From Chloroflexota bacterium (GTDB lineage Bacteria; Chloroflexota; Anaerolineae; Anaerolineales; Villigracilaceae), in the NCBI GenBank assembly GCA_021796315.1, contig JAJYOH010000061.1, positions 1 to 17,002 of the forward strand: a stretch of DNA of 17,002 bases, in the 5' to 3' direction. Below are positions 7,342-13,266 of the stretch, piece by piece. The notes under the pieces were generated by a model. It did not search any database. It was not told the DNA's origin and worked only from the letters and a program-made list of their open reading frames with translations. Numbering within the stretch: the stretch's first letter is position 1; each line of letters begins with the position of its first letter. The position numbers and the translations under genes were made by a program.

Positions 7342-7908
7342 TAATTTTCAGACCGGAAATTTACACCTTAGCAAACAACCCTTTGTGTCCCAAATGTTCT
7401 GAAGACGTACAGCCTGTATCGAAAACAATTTTGAGGCATAAAGGCTTGGCTCGCTCAGTTTCAAACCCGTGAAGGTTGTAACATTATGCCTGCAAAGCAC
7501 GATATATTCCTCGCCTACTCGTAGAAAATCTTAGTCATGATGATGGGCGGACAGACCGGTCGACGAGGTCTGTGTGAAGGAACAATCAAATCCTACATCC
7601 CCATCCCTGCAAGAAAAACAAAATGATTGCCAACACGCTGTGACCATGATTGTCGTCCGTAGTCTTAAATGCGACGAGCTCTTTCTTGGGGTGTTCCATT
7701 TATTGCCACCACAAGATCCTGCGTCATTGTCCGAAGCATTCTGGCTAAAAGAAGGATACGTTCCCTTTGTATGGAAAAACGGAGCAGCCAAGATAAGGCT
7801 GACCAAAGGTCTCCAACTGCTTTTCGTTTGTTAAAGACCCCTTCTCGATTCAATGAATATCGGAAGGGGGAAGAGGGTAAGAACATCCAAGCAGAATTCA
7901 ACGGATGT
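7342..7908. other. Non-coding stretch between the IS3 fragment and the DUF2917-like gene
   Basis: About 570 nt without a gene I can support. It holds the possible TIR remnant at 7486-7600, a 7-bp inverted repeat ACAGACC/GGTCTGT (7551-7557 and 7567-7573) and a 7-bp inverted repeat AACATCC/GGATGTT (7882-7888 and 7903-7909) that overlaps the stop of the minus-strand gene. Open frames of 78-91 codons here overlap on both strands, lack ribosome binding sites and resemble nothing known to me. Confidence 0.5.
7486..7600 (+). pseudogene. Possible decayed start of a TIR-domain protein
   Basis: ATG 7486 opens MPAKHDIFLAYS, very like the first strand of bacterial TIR domains (HDIFLSYSRKD), but the next codon is TAG (7522-7524). 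After it the frame reads KILVMMM, then matches to the expected helix could only be kept by shifting frame. Nothing convincing remains beyond about 7600. Twelve residues are too few to be sure, so this could be chance. Confidence 0.25.
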
Positions 7909-8157
7909 TTAGTTAGGATATATGATGCTTAATTCCGCTTCTTCGATAGCCTCAACCAGCACATCGCCGCGCTTTTTGATCATCACTTGATGACCCGGTC
8001 GCAGGGTATAGTCTCTGAGATCGTTAGGTTCCGTCAGCAGAATGATTCCTTTTTCGCAGGTTACTGTCATGCCAGGGATCACCTTGCGAAGGTGCTGCAG
8101 GGCTTGACGATGTAGTTGGAGGCTTGTCCTGTTGAGAGATTTGCCAGTCTTTTGCAT
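7909..8157 (-). CDS. Small DUF2917-like protein
   Basis: Protein of 82 aa with ATG 8157 preceded by GAAGGAAG, 5 nt away. The body reads as a short beta-rich domain: GMTVTCEKGIILLTEPND, DYTLRPGHQVMIKKRGDVLVEAIEEAELSI. This matches the DUF2917 pattern as I recall it (a grip strand ending in a Thr, a D-Y-x-L turn, then PGxxxxIxxxGxVxVEA). Function of that family is not known; the fold looks cupin-like and cytosolic, with no signal peptide or membrane helix. It is divergent from the MocR-type regulator, 170 nt apart, so regulation by that protein is a reasonable inference. Confidence 0.75.
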   Translation of the reverse strand: MQKTGKSLNRTSLQLHRQALQHLRKVIPGMTVTCEKGIILLTEPNDLRDYTLRPGHQVMIKKRGDVLVEAIEEAELSIIYPN

Positions 8158-8224
8158 GGATACTTCCTTCTTTTAAAAATTTTAGGCTCAGGTTATATAT
8201 ACATTTTCCACGAAACTAGAAATA

Positions 8225-8310
8225 AGTACAGATGCAGAAATATGAAATTGTAACCATAACAGTTTATGCTATAATCAACTGTACTGATCCAAAATCAAAG
8301 AAACTGTACT
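8225..8310. promoter_or_regulatory. Repeated ACTGTACT sites, probable operator of the MocR-type regulator
   Basis: AACTGTACT occurs twice as a direct repeat (8277-8285 and 8302-8310, 25 nt start to start), and its core occurs inverted as AGTACAG at 8225-8231. The first direct copy overlaps the predicted transcription start, and the second lies between promoter and start codon. MocR regulators typically bind direct repeats in the divergent region next to their own gene, so this is a good autoregulatory operator candidate. Binding is inferred. Confidence 0.6.
8248..8275 (+). promoter_or_regulatory. Extended -10 sigma-70-type promoter for the MocR-type gene
   Basis: TTGTAA (8248-8253), 16-nt spacer, TATAAT (8270-8275) with TGC immediately upstream of the -10 (extended -10). 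Predicted start near 8282, giving a leader of about 46 nt before ATG 8328. Confidence 0.65.
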
Positions 8311-8327
8311 CAATTTCTTAATTGATT

Positions 8328-9797
8328 ATGCAAATGCAAACTGCAAATCCACTGATGGAGAATGACTTTTTTCGATACGAGCAAATCGCCAATCAGGTGT
8401 TGCAACTGATCCGGCAGGGAACCTACCGGCCTGGCGATCGAATCCCATCCATTCGCCAGATGAGCCGTCAACAGGGAGCTAGCATTAGCTCCGTTCTTCA
8501 AGCTTATATGTTACTGGAGAGTCGCGATGTAATCGAAGCCCGCCCTCAGTCCGGTTATTACGTTTGTGCCGTTGCCAGCGCGCACCTACCAGAGCCCGAA
8601 ATCTCCTCACCGGGATTGGATCCCAGCCATGTCAACCTTCATGATCTGGTGATGATGATCATGCGGGACTCGGCCAATCCAAATTTAGCGCAGCTGGGGG
8701 CCGCCATGCCCAATCTCGAATTACTTCCCACGGAACGCATGAATCGGATTCTTTCGAGACAGGCCCGCACGGCCAGCAAGGGGACACACCAATATAATTT
8801 TCCTCCCGGCCTCGAATCCCTTCGAATACAGATCGCGCGGCATGCTGTGAACAGCGGCTGTCAACTTTCCCCCAACGACATCATTATCACCTCCGGCGGA
8901 ACAGAGGCGATTGACTTATGTCTGCACGCGGTCTGCAATCCTGGTGACATCGTGGCCATCGAATCCCCGATGTATTTCGGTACTTTGCAGATCATCGAAG
9001 TGCATGGCCTGCGGGCACTGGAGATTCCCACTGATCCGCGTGAGGGGATCAGTTTAGGCGCACTCCAATTTGCCATCGAACACAATCCCATCAAGGCTGT
9101 GCTGACTATCTCCAATTTCAGCAATCCTCTCGGCAGTCTCATCCCGGATGGAAAAAAGGCAGAGCTGGTCGAGTTGCTTGCCCGCTATGAAATCCCGCTG
9201 ATTGATAATGATGTTTCCGGAGAAATCTATTTCACCGAACAGCGTCCATTAGTCTCCAAAGCCTTCGACAAAAAGGGTCTGGTCATGTTGTGCTCATCCT
9301 TCTCCAAGGATATCAGTCCCGCGCTCAGAGTCGGATGGGTTACCCCTGGTCGCTTTAAAAACGAAGTCGGATGGCTGAAATTTACGGAGAGCGCGGCCAC
9401 GGCCACCTTGCCACAAATGGCGATTGCCGAATTTCTGGAAAGTGGCGGCTACGATCATCATTTGCGCAGGCTTCGGCGCGAGTATGCCCATAATGTATCC
9501 GTGCTATCCCAAGCGGCGAAGCGTGTTTTTCCGGAAGGAACACGCGTGACACGGCCTTCAGGCGGTTTTGTCCTATGGGTGCAGTTACCCGAGCAAGTGG
9601 ATTCGCTTGAACTATATGGTCTAGCGTTACAAGGCGGCATCACAATTACGCCAGGTTATCTCTTTTCGCCGACCAATCAGTTTTCGAATTTCATTCGATT
9701 GAATGCCGCGGCTTGGAACGGTTCGATCGAGCGAGCGTTGGAACGATTGGGCGACATGGTGATCGAACTTGCCAGCCGCGGCCCAAAAGGGAATTAA
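8328..9797 (+). CDS. MocR-type transcriptional regulator (GntR wHTH fused to fold-type I aminotransferase)
   Basis: Protein of 489 aa with two domains. Residues about 10-75 form a GntR winged helix (YEQIANQVLQLIRQGTYRPG, IPSIRQMSRQ, SVLQAYMLLESRDVIEARP). Residues about 110-485 form a PLP-dependent aminotransferase domain: SGGTEAIDLCLHAV, IESPMYFGT, NFSNPLGS, LIDNDV, and CSSFSKDISPALRVGW with the PLP lysine at Lys327; the substrate-carboxylate Arg is in FIRLNAA. All key PLP residues look present, as in GabR and PdxR. No strong ribosome binding site marks the start; ATG 8328 is the first ATG, while TTG 8322 and ATG 8334 are in frame. Effector unknown. The divergent DUF2917-like gene is the obvious local target besides its own promoter. 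Confidence 0.9.
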   Translation: MQMQTANPLMENDFFRYEQIANQVLQLIRQGTYRPGDRIPSIRQMSRQQGASISSVLQAYMLLESRDVIEARPQSGYYVCAVASAHLPEPEISSPGLDPSHVNLHDLVMMIMRDSANPNLAQLGAAMPNLELLPTERMNRILSRQARTASKGTHQYNFPPGLESLRIQIARHAVNSGCQLSPNDIIITSGGTEAIDLCLHAVCNPGDIVAIESPMYFGTLQIIEVHGLRALEIPTDPREGISLGALQFAIEHNPIKAVLTISNFSNPLGSLIPDGKKAELVELLARYEIPLIDNDVSGEIYFTEQRPLVSKAFDKKGLVMLCSSFSKDISPALRVGWVTPGRFKNEVGWLKFTESAATATLPQMAIAEFLESGGYDHHLRRLRREYAHNVSVLSQAAKRVFPEGTRVTRPSGGFVLWVQLPEQVDSLELYGLALQGGITITPGYLFSPTNQFSNFIRLNAAAWNGSIERALERLGDMVIELASRGPKGN

Positions 9798-9950
9798 TAA
9801 AAAATCTTTTTTCACGGATAAGTCACAAAGCCCACTGGGAAGGTTGCCTGAGATATCATCTTTTTTGTTAGGAGGGTATTCCTAGTATAGGGAAATAAGT
9901 GTGAGGTACCCTCTGTGTACATGAACCAATTTTGGGTCAATCCGTACTTA

Positions 9951-9975
9951 CTGAGTTTTGATTAAATAATGTCTG
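9951..9975. repeat. IS630 left inverted repeat
   Basis: Starts CTGAGTTTTGA directly after TA at 9949-9950. The first 11 bases are identical to the right end and AATGTC matches again further in. The transposase stop codon lies 5 nt inside. Confidence 0.85.
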
Positions 9976-9980
9976 CATGT

Positions 9981-10541
9981 TCAAATCCAGGAAAGATGAG
10001 TGCCAGCCAGACAAGCGGATAAACGATCTTTTGAATGTCGAACTTTTGCGATGGCAGAGTGAACTTTTTTATGAAGTTCAACCAGATTATGTGGCGCAAA
10101 GTTTTCAGTGGCATGGCTGGCATAAGTCCAAACGAACTCCACCGGATTGAGTTCGGGTGCACAGACTGGAAAGGAATAAACGTGCAGACGAGGTACAGAT
10201 TGAATGAAGTTCTGAACCAGGCGTCGTTGATGAATAGGATGGTTGTCCCAAACCAGGACGATGGGACCGGCCATGCGGCGCAAGATTTGTTTGAGGAAAA
10301 GGATCACGTGCTCACCACGCAAATTCATTCGAAAGGATCTGGTCGACAAGTTTATTTTTCTTCCGCTCGGACTGACCAAAATTGCACCAAACAGATTCAG
10401 GCGTTGATGGTGCTCCAGACTGGTGTAGGTCCAAGGGGTCTGTCCTCGAGGCGACCAACTGCTTCGCAGTGGAGAAACCAATGAAAACCCGCTTTCATCT
10501 TCCACGACCAGCCAGGCCTTCAGCTCACGTCGTTTTTTTTA
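9981..10541 (-). CDS. IS630-family transposase, DDE catalytic part (second frame)
   Basis: Catalytic half of the transposase. Read from the A8 run it begins KKRRELKAWLVVEDESGF, with the first catalytic Asp in EDESGF, the second in VLVWDNHPIH and the catalytic Glu in CAPELNPVEFVW, the classic IS630/Tc1-type DDE triad. The first start-like codon in this frame is GTG 10505, but that would cut the protein just before the first Asp, so expression from its own start is unlikely. It is in +1 frame relative to the upstream HTH frame; joined, the two give about 336 aa, the normal length for the family. Whether the shift is programmed or a mutation cannot be told from one copy. Confidence 0.85.
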
Positions 10542-10989
10542 TCCGAGGCAGTTGATGCACCTTCCAATTCTCGATCACTTCCTCATTGCGTTGGATCGCC
10601 AGACGCTGTACTCGCTGGTTACTCCAGCCCATGCGGGTCAACAGACGCCAGACCCCGCTGGGCACATAGCGCACATGGAACAATTCCCAGATCACATGTC
10701 CAATCCGGTCCAACGTCCAATAATCTTCTGCATATCCATGAGCATAGGCTCCCTTCACCAGTTCTCGTTCCAACTTTTGGACCTGCTGCTTCGACAGGTA
10801 ACTTTGTTTTCCAGGTCCTCGTTTGCTTTTCTTCTTCGGATGTTTCGCTTCCTCCCGCCAGCGGCGGACGCTCCGTTCGGTGGTGCCCATTTGTCTGGCG
10901 ATACTCTCGATCGCTGCACCATTCTTCAGCAGATCCAACGCTTTTTGTCGCCGTTTCGCAAGTTGTTCCGATGTGCCAAGTGGTCTCAT
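10525..10989 (-). CDS. IS630-family transposase, N-terminal HTH part (first frame)
   Basis: DNA-binding half of 154 aa. Residues about 15-50 form a helix-turn-helix (ALDLLKNGAAIESIARQMGT, ERSVRRWREEA), followed by a basic linker and a winged-helix region (YWTLDRIGHVIWELFHVRYV, SGVWRLLTRMGWSNQRVQR) that binds the inverted repeats. The frame ends in TGA at 10525 right after an A8 run (10533-10540). One A fewer, or a +1/-2 shift there, would fuse it to the DDE frame. The start ATG 10989 is 30 nt inside the right inverted repeat. No good ribosome binding site is visible. Confidence 0.82.
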   Translation of the reverse strand: MRPLGTSEQLAKRRQKALDLLKNGAAIESIARQMGTTERSVRRWREEAKHPKKKSKRGPGKQSYLSKQQVQKLERELVKGAYAHGYAEDYWTLDRIGHVIWELFHVRYVPSGVWRLLTRMGWSNQRVQRLAIQRNEEVIENWKVHQLPRIKKTT

Positions 10990-11018
10990 GCTCCTATTAT
11001 CTTACAAATTGGACACTT

Positions 11019-11043
11019 CGGACATTGTTATGTCAAAACTCAG
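11019..11043. repeat. IS630 right inverted repeat
   Basis: Reverse complement of the left end over CTGAGTTTTGA and AATGTC, followed outside by TA (11044-11045). Confidence 0.85.
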
Positions 11044-11071
11044 TAGGAGGATACCCCACGTCAAACTCTAG

Positions 11072-11416
11072 CATACCAAGAAGTTAAGACAAGTCCCACC
11101 CGGCACCCTGTATGTGGGGGTAGACCTGGCACTGGAGAAGAATCTAGTGGTCGTGATCAACGAAAAAGCCGAACGACCGGATCGCTTCAGCTTTGTTGTA
11201 AATCGCGGCGGCTATGATTATTTTCTGCAACGAGTGGAAAAGATGCGTCAGAAATATCAGGCATCTGAGTTTGTGATGGCCATGGAGCCTTCTAATTATT
11301 TTTGGAAATTGATGGCGCGAGAACTGGAAGAAAAGGAGATCACCTATCATCTGGTCAACGCCTACACGGTGAAGATACATCGCGAAGGGAATCAACTTGA
11401 TTGCTCAAAGGTCGCG
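11072..11416 (+). pseudogene. IS110-family transposase, N-terminal fragment
   Basis: Begins with family-like residues TKKLRQVPPGTLYVGVDLAL, giving the first Asp of the RuvC-like DEDD site (GVDLA), and continues through AMEPSNYFWKLM with the Glu. Homology breaks off after EGNQLDCSK, exactly where the third and fourth Asp (DDRRDA type) are expected; it then runs into an unrelated tail and TAA near 11458. A full IS110 transposase is about 400 aa with a C-terminal Ser domain; only about 110 are left. The ATG is also missing: the frame has TAG at 11069-11071, and GTG 11114 is internal to the homologous region. Inactive relic. Confidence 0.85.
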
Positions 11417-11536
11417 CGAATGGGTGCAGAAACGGCGATTAGGCTTCCTCTCGGCTAAGCTGGTGAGCTTTTGCGTATCTCAACGTCTTCCTCGAAAGAA
11501 GGACATCTGTGCTTACAAAAGAGTAATGAGTGTCTA

Positions 11537-11565
11537 TTGAAATACGCTCCCTGGCGTGCTAATAT
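11537..11565 (+). promoter_or_regulatory. Sigma-70-type promoter upstream of the 67-aa gene
   Basis: TTGAAA (11537-11542), 17-nt spacer, TAATAT (11560-11565) preceded by TGC (extended -10). Predicted start near 11572, leaving a leader of about 66 nt to the GGAGGTG site and ATG 11638. Confidence 0.65.
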
Positions 11566-11637
11566 AACAATATGGAGATGGGACGAATCGGACAGGTTTT
11601 CTATCAGGACACTTAAAGAATATCACCCGGAGGTGCT

Positions 11638-11841
11638 ATGAACGAACTGGTGAATCTGATTGTTAAGAAAACAGGCATCCCGCAAACCACCGCACAAACC
11701 ATTGTCAATCTCGTTGTGGATTTCTTGAAAAAGAAACTCCCTGCCGCGGTCGGGTCCCAAATTGATGTGTTGCTAAGCAACGATGCCAATGTCCAACAAG
11801 CCGAGAATATTGTAGGGGGATTGTTTGGAAAGAAAAAATAA
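11638..11841 (+). CDS. Small conserved-looking helical protein, 67 aa, function unknown
   Basis: Begins at ATG 11638 after a near-perfect GGAGGTG ribosome binding site and a good promoter, so it is very likely expressed. The protein is cytosolic, without signal or membrane helix. It opens with MNELVNLIVKKTGIP, continues with an amphipathic helix (TTAQTIVNLVVDFLKKKLP) and ends with a short second helix and GGLFGKKK. The pattern resembles the compact helical DUF2267/DUF2780/DUF937-like small proteins, but I cannot assign it to one. It is followed by two hairpins (11890-11917 and 11927-11949), which suggests it is transcribed alone. Confidence 0.8.
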   Translation: MNELVNLIVKKTGIPQTTAQTIVNLVVDFLKKKLPAAVGSQIDVLLSNDANVQQAENIVGGLFGKKK

Positions 11842-11889
11842 CTGATTAGAATGTTTCATCTCCATAAGATGTTCTACCTGTCCATGGAT

Positions 11890-11917
11890 AACCTGCCAAG
11901 AATAAATCTGGCAGGTT
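11890..11917 (+). other. Hairpin downstream of the 67-aa gene
   Basis: Perfect 9-bp stem AACCTGCCA (11890-11898) with TGGCAGGTT (11909-11917) around a 10-nt loop. No T-run follows directly, so it may stabilise the transcript end ahead of the terminator that begins 9 nt further on. Confidence 0.6.
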
Positions 11918-11926
11918 CCGTATTGT

Positions 11927-11949
11927 AAGGCAAAATGCCCTGCCTTTTT
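11927..11949 (+). terminator. Probable intrinsic terminator after the 67-aa gene
   Basis: AAGGCA (11927-11932) pairs with TGCCTT (11941-11946) around an 8-nt loop, and the T-run continues to 11949. Short but of the right layout. Confidence 0.5.
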
Positions 11950-11996
11950 CTCTACGGTTTCGCAGTATATTCAGACTTTGGAAGAGGAGATGACAA

Positions 11997-12398
11997 ATGA
12001 AAATCGTGGACATCCAGGGGATTGGACCGACGTATGCCGAGAAATTAGGGAAGGCCGGCATCCACACTACAGATAGTTTGCTGAAAAAAGGAGCTTCCCC
12101 TGAGGGTCGCAAGGAAATCGAAGACATGACCGGGTTTGCAAACCACACAATCCTGGAATGGGTCAACATGGCTGATTTATACCGGGTCAAGGGAGTGGGG
12201 GGACAATATTCTGAATTGCTCCGGAAAGCTGGTGTAGATACCGTGGTTGAACTATCCAAGCGTGTCGCAGAGCATTTATATAAAGCGATGGTTGACGTTA
12301 ATGAAACCAAACATGTAGTTCATAAAATGCCTACCAAAGATCAGTTGGAAGATTGGATCCAGCAGGCGAAGAAATTGCCCCGCGTTATTACCTATTAG
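11997..12398 (+). CDS. DUF4332 domain protein (helix-hairpin-helix)
   Basis: Protein of 133 aa starting at ATG 11997 after AGAGGAGA. It consists of two helix-hairpin-helix units in tandem: IQGIGPTYAEKLGKAGIHTT near the N-terminus and VKGVGGQYSELLRKAGVDT in the middle, each with the G-x-G hairpin followed by a helix and a KAG turn. This is the DUF4332 layout. Tandem HhH motifs of this sort usually bind DNA backbone non-specifically or mediate protein contacts; the actual role of DUF4332 is not known. The tail (HKMPTKDQLEDWIQQAKKLP) is helical. It stands between two other small orphan genes on the same strand and has no clear terminator of its own. Confidence 0.88.
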   Translation: MKIVDIQGIGPTYAEKLGKAGIHTTDSLLKKGASPEGRKEIEDMTGFANHTILEWVNMADLYRVKGVGGQYSELLRKAGVDTVVELSKRVAEHLYKAMVDVNETKHVVHKMPTKDQLEDWIQQAKKLPRVITY

Positions 12399-12594
12399 AA
12401 GATAGTTTGAGAACTTGAAAATCGCGCGCTAGATTTACGCTTGTGCTCAATGGGGTGGTCCGGTTCGTTCAGCTAAGAAAACTTGGGTGGATAGAAGGTT
12501 GTACTGGAACAAGTGGATCCAAGGCCTTTGGTGACTAACCATACGGTTACGGAGTCAAAAGGTCGATCCAATACTAAACTTTTGGAGGCGAGAT

Positions 12595-12765
12595 ATGAAC
12601 CTAAGTGCACCAAAGAACCTTACTTTCTGGATTGCCGTAGTCGTGGCGGTTGTGGGAGTGATCGCCAGCTTGGTAACCATACCAGTACTTTCTGGATTCG
12701 CTTTCTGGCTGGTTGTGATCGCCTTCATCATCCTAGCCGCGGGCAATCTCATTGACGGTTTATAG
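12595..12765 (+). CDS. Small membrane protein with two transmembrane segments, 56 aa
   Basis: Begins at ATG 12595, 7 nt after GGAGG. The 56 residues open MNLSAPKNLTFWIAVVVAVV and form two hydrophobic helices: about 11-31 (WIAVVVAVVGVIASLV) and 36-51 (FAFWLVVIAFIILAAG), joined by a short TIPVLSG turn and closing with NLIDGL. It is an inner-membrane hairpin protein of unknown function. It is short enough to be missed by length cut-offs, and a longer open frame in another phase (12513-12755) covers it, but that one has no ribosome binding site and a non-protein-like composition. Two hairpins follow, the second an excellent terminator. Confidence 0.82.
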   Translation: MNLSAPKNLTFWIAVVVAVVGVIASLVTIPVLSGFAFWLVVIAFIILAAGNLIDGL

Positions 12766-12780
12766 GTAGTTGGGCGAGTT

Positions 12781-12822
12781 GCAGGCTGGCATCTTGGTCG
12801 ACTCCGCAATTTGCCGGCCTGC
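12781..12822 (+). other. Hairpin after the 56-aa membrane protein gene
   Basis: GCAGGCTGGCA (12781-12791) pairs with TGCCGGCCTGC (12812-12822), 11 bp with one G-U, loop of 20 nt. No T-run. It lies 15 nt after the stop codon and 37 nt before the terminator. Confidence 0.6.
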
Positions 12823-12858
12823 ATTCTCTGGTAAAATAACGCTTGGAATTAGATTTTG

Positions 12859-12908
12859 CTCAATCGTTCCCCGGAAGCAACGGCGCGCCGGGAGCGATTG
12901 AGTTTTTT
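12859..12908 (+). terminator. Strong intrinsic terminator
   Basis: CTCAATCGTTCCC (12859-12871) pairs with GGGAGCGATTGAG (12890-12902), 13 bp with one G-U, followed at once by six Ts (12903-12908). It closes the run of small plus-strand genes. Confidence 0.85.
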
Positions 12909-13266
12909 ATAGCCTAATCCTGGTGAAACCTTGATGCCCAAAACTCTTGTTGATGGGGCGGAAATTATGTTTCGTGGTGGTGGCCCTTGACCGGGAAACG
13001 CACACCAGCCTGATCCTCCTGCCTTCTCGGAAGGCGGGTCGCTGCCGAGAGGAATAAAACCGGGCGCGGAGCAAGTGGAGCGAACCCAAAAGTTTGAACT
13101 CTACAAGAAAATGGGATTCAAAGAGCCCGTTTTCCCTGTCGCATCCATTTGGTTGCTGCAACGATCGTTTCACCCATTGTGGACTATGTTGTGCAATGCA
13201 CGCAAGCTTTTAGCAACCCCGCGCGATGCAACTCCATCCGTTTAATAGGCCTGCTTCAAGCAATCC
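12909..13266. other. Stretch without a supported gene, convergent between plus and minus genes
   Basis: About 360 nt. A plus-strand frame free of stops from about 12990 to 13245 contains protein-like text (ERTQKFELYKKMGFKEP) but has no start codon with a ribosome binding site before Met in KKMGF. The overlapping minus-strand frame (12907-13173) is Arg-rich and looks like a shadow. A small GCCTTC/GAAGGC hairpin lies near 13020-13035. Possibly a decayed gene; I cannot name one. Confidence 0.4.

Larger units (their letters stand above)
9951..11043 (-). mobile_element. Complete IS630-family insertion sequence
   Basis: A 1093-bp element bounded by imperfect inverted repeats: CTGAGTTTTGA plus a second matching block AATGTC at the left end (9951-9975), mirrored at the right end (11019-11043). 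Counting the flanking TA, 22 of 27 positions match. TA dinucleotides lie directly outside both ends (9949-9950 and 11044-11045), the target duplication expected for this family. It carries an HTH reading frame followed by a DDE reading frame on the minus strand. Its right end lies about 30-40 nt upstream of the IS110 fragment, so it probably inserted next to or into that older element. Confidence 0.88.

Noticed and set aside
7574..7932. Overlapping 78-91 codon ORFs on both strands
   Set aside because: They overlap one another, have no ribosome binding sites and no recognisable motifs, and sit in an IS-damaged stretch.
9869..11057. TAGGAGG(G/A)TA..CC on both sides of the IS630 element as a longer target duplication
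   Set aside because: The left copy is about 80 nt away from the element end and only 11 of 14 positions match. The 2-bp TA duplication fits the family better.
10035..11071. Plus-strand ORFs of 82-164 codons across the IS630 element
   Set aside because: They are antisense to the two transposase frames, which carry clear HTH and DDE motifs.
12513..12755. 80-codon plus-strand ORF
   Set aside because: It covers the 56-aa membrane protein in another phase, lacks a ribosome binding site, and its composition (Cys, Arg, His, Ser rich) is that of a shadow.
12990..13245. Stop-free plus-strand frame containing ERTQKFELYKKMGFKEP
   Set aside because: No start codon with a ribosome binding site and no family recognised. 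It is noted as a possible relic within the 12909-13266 entry but not called a gene.
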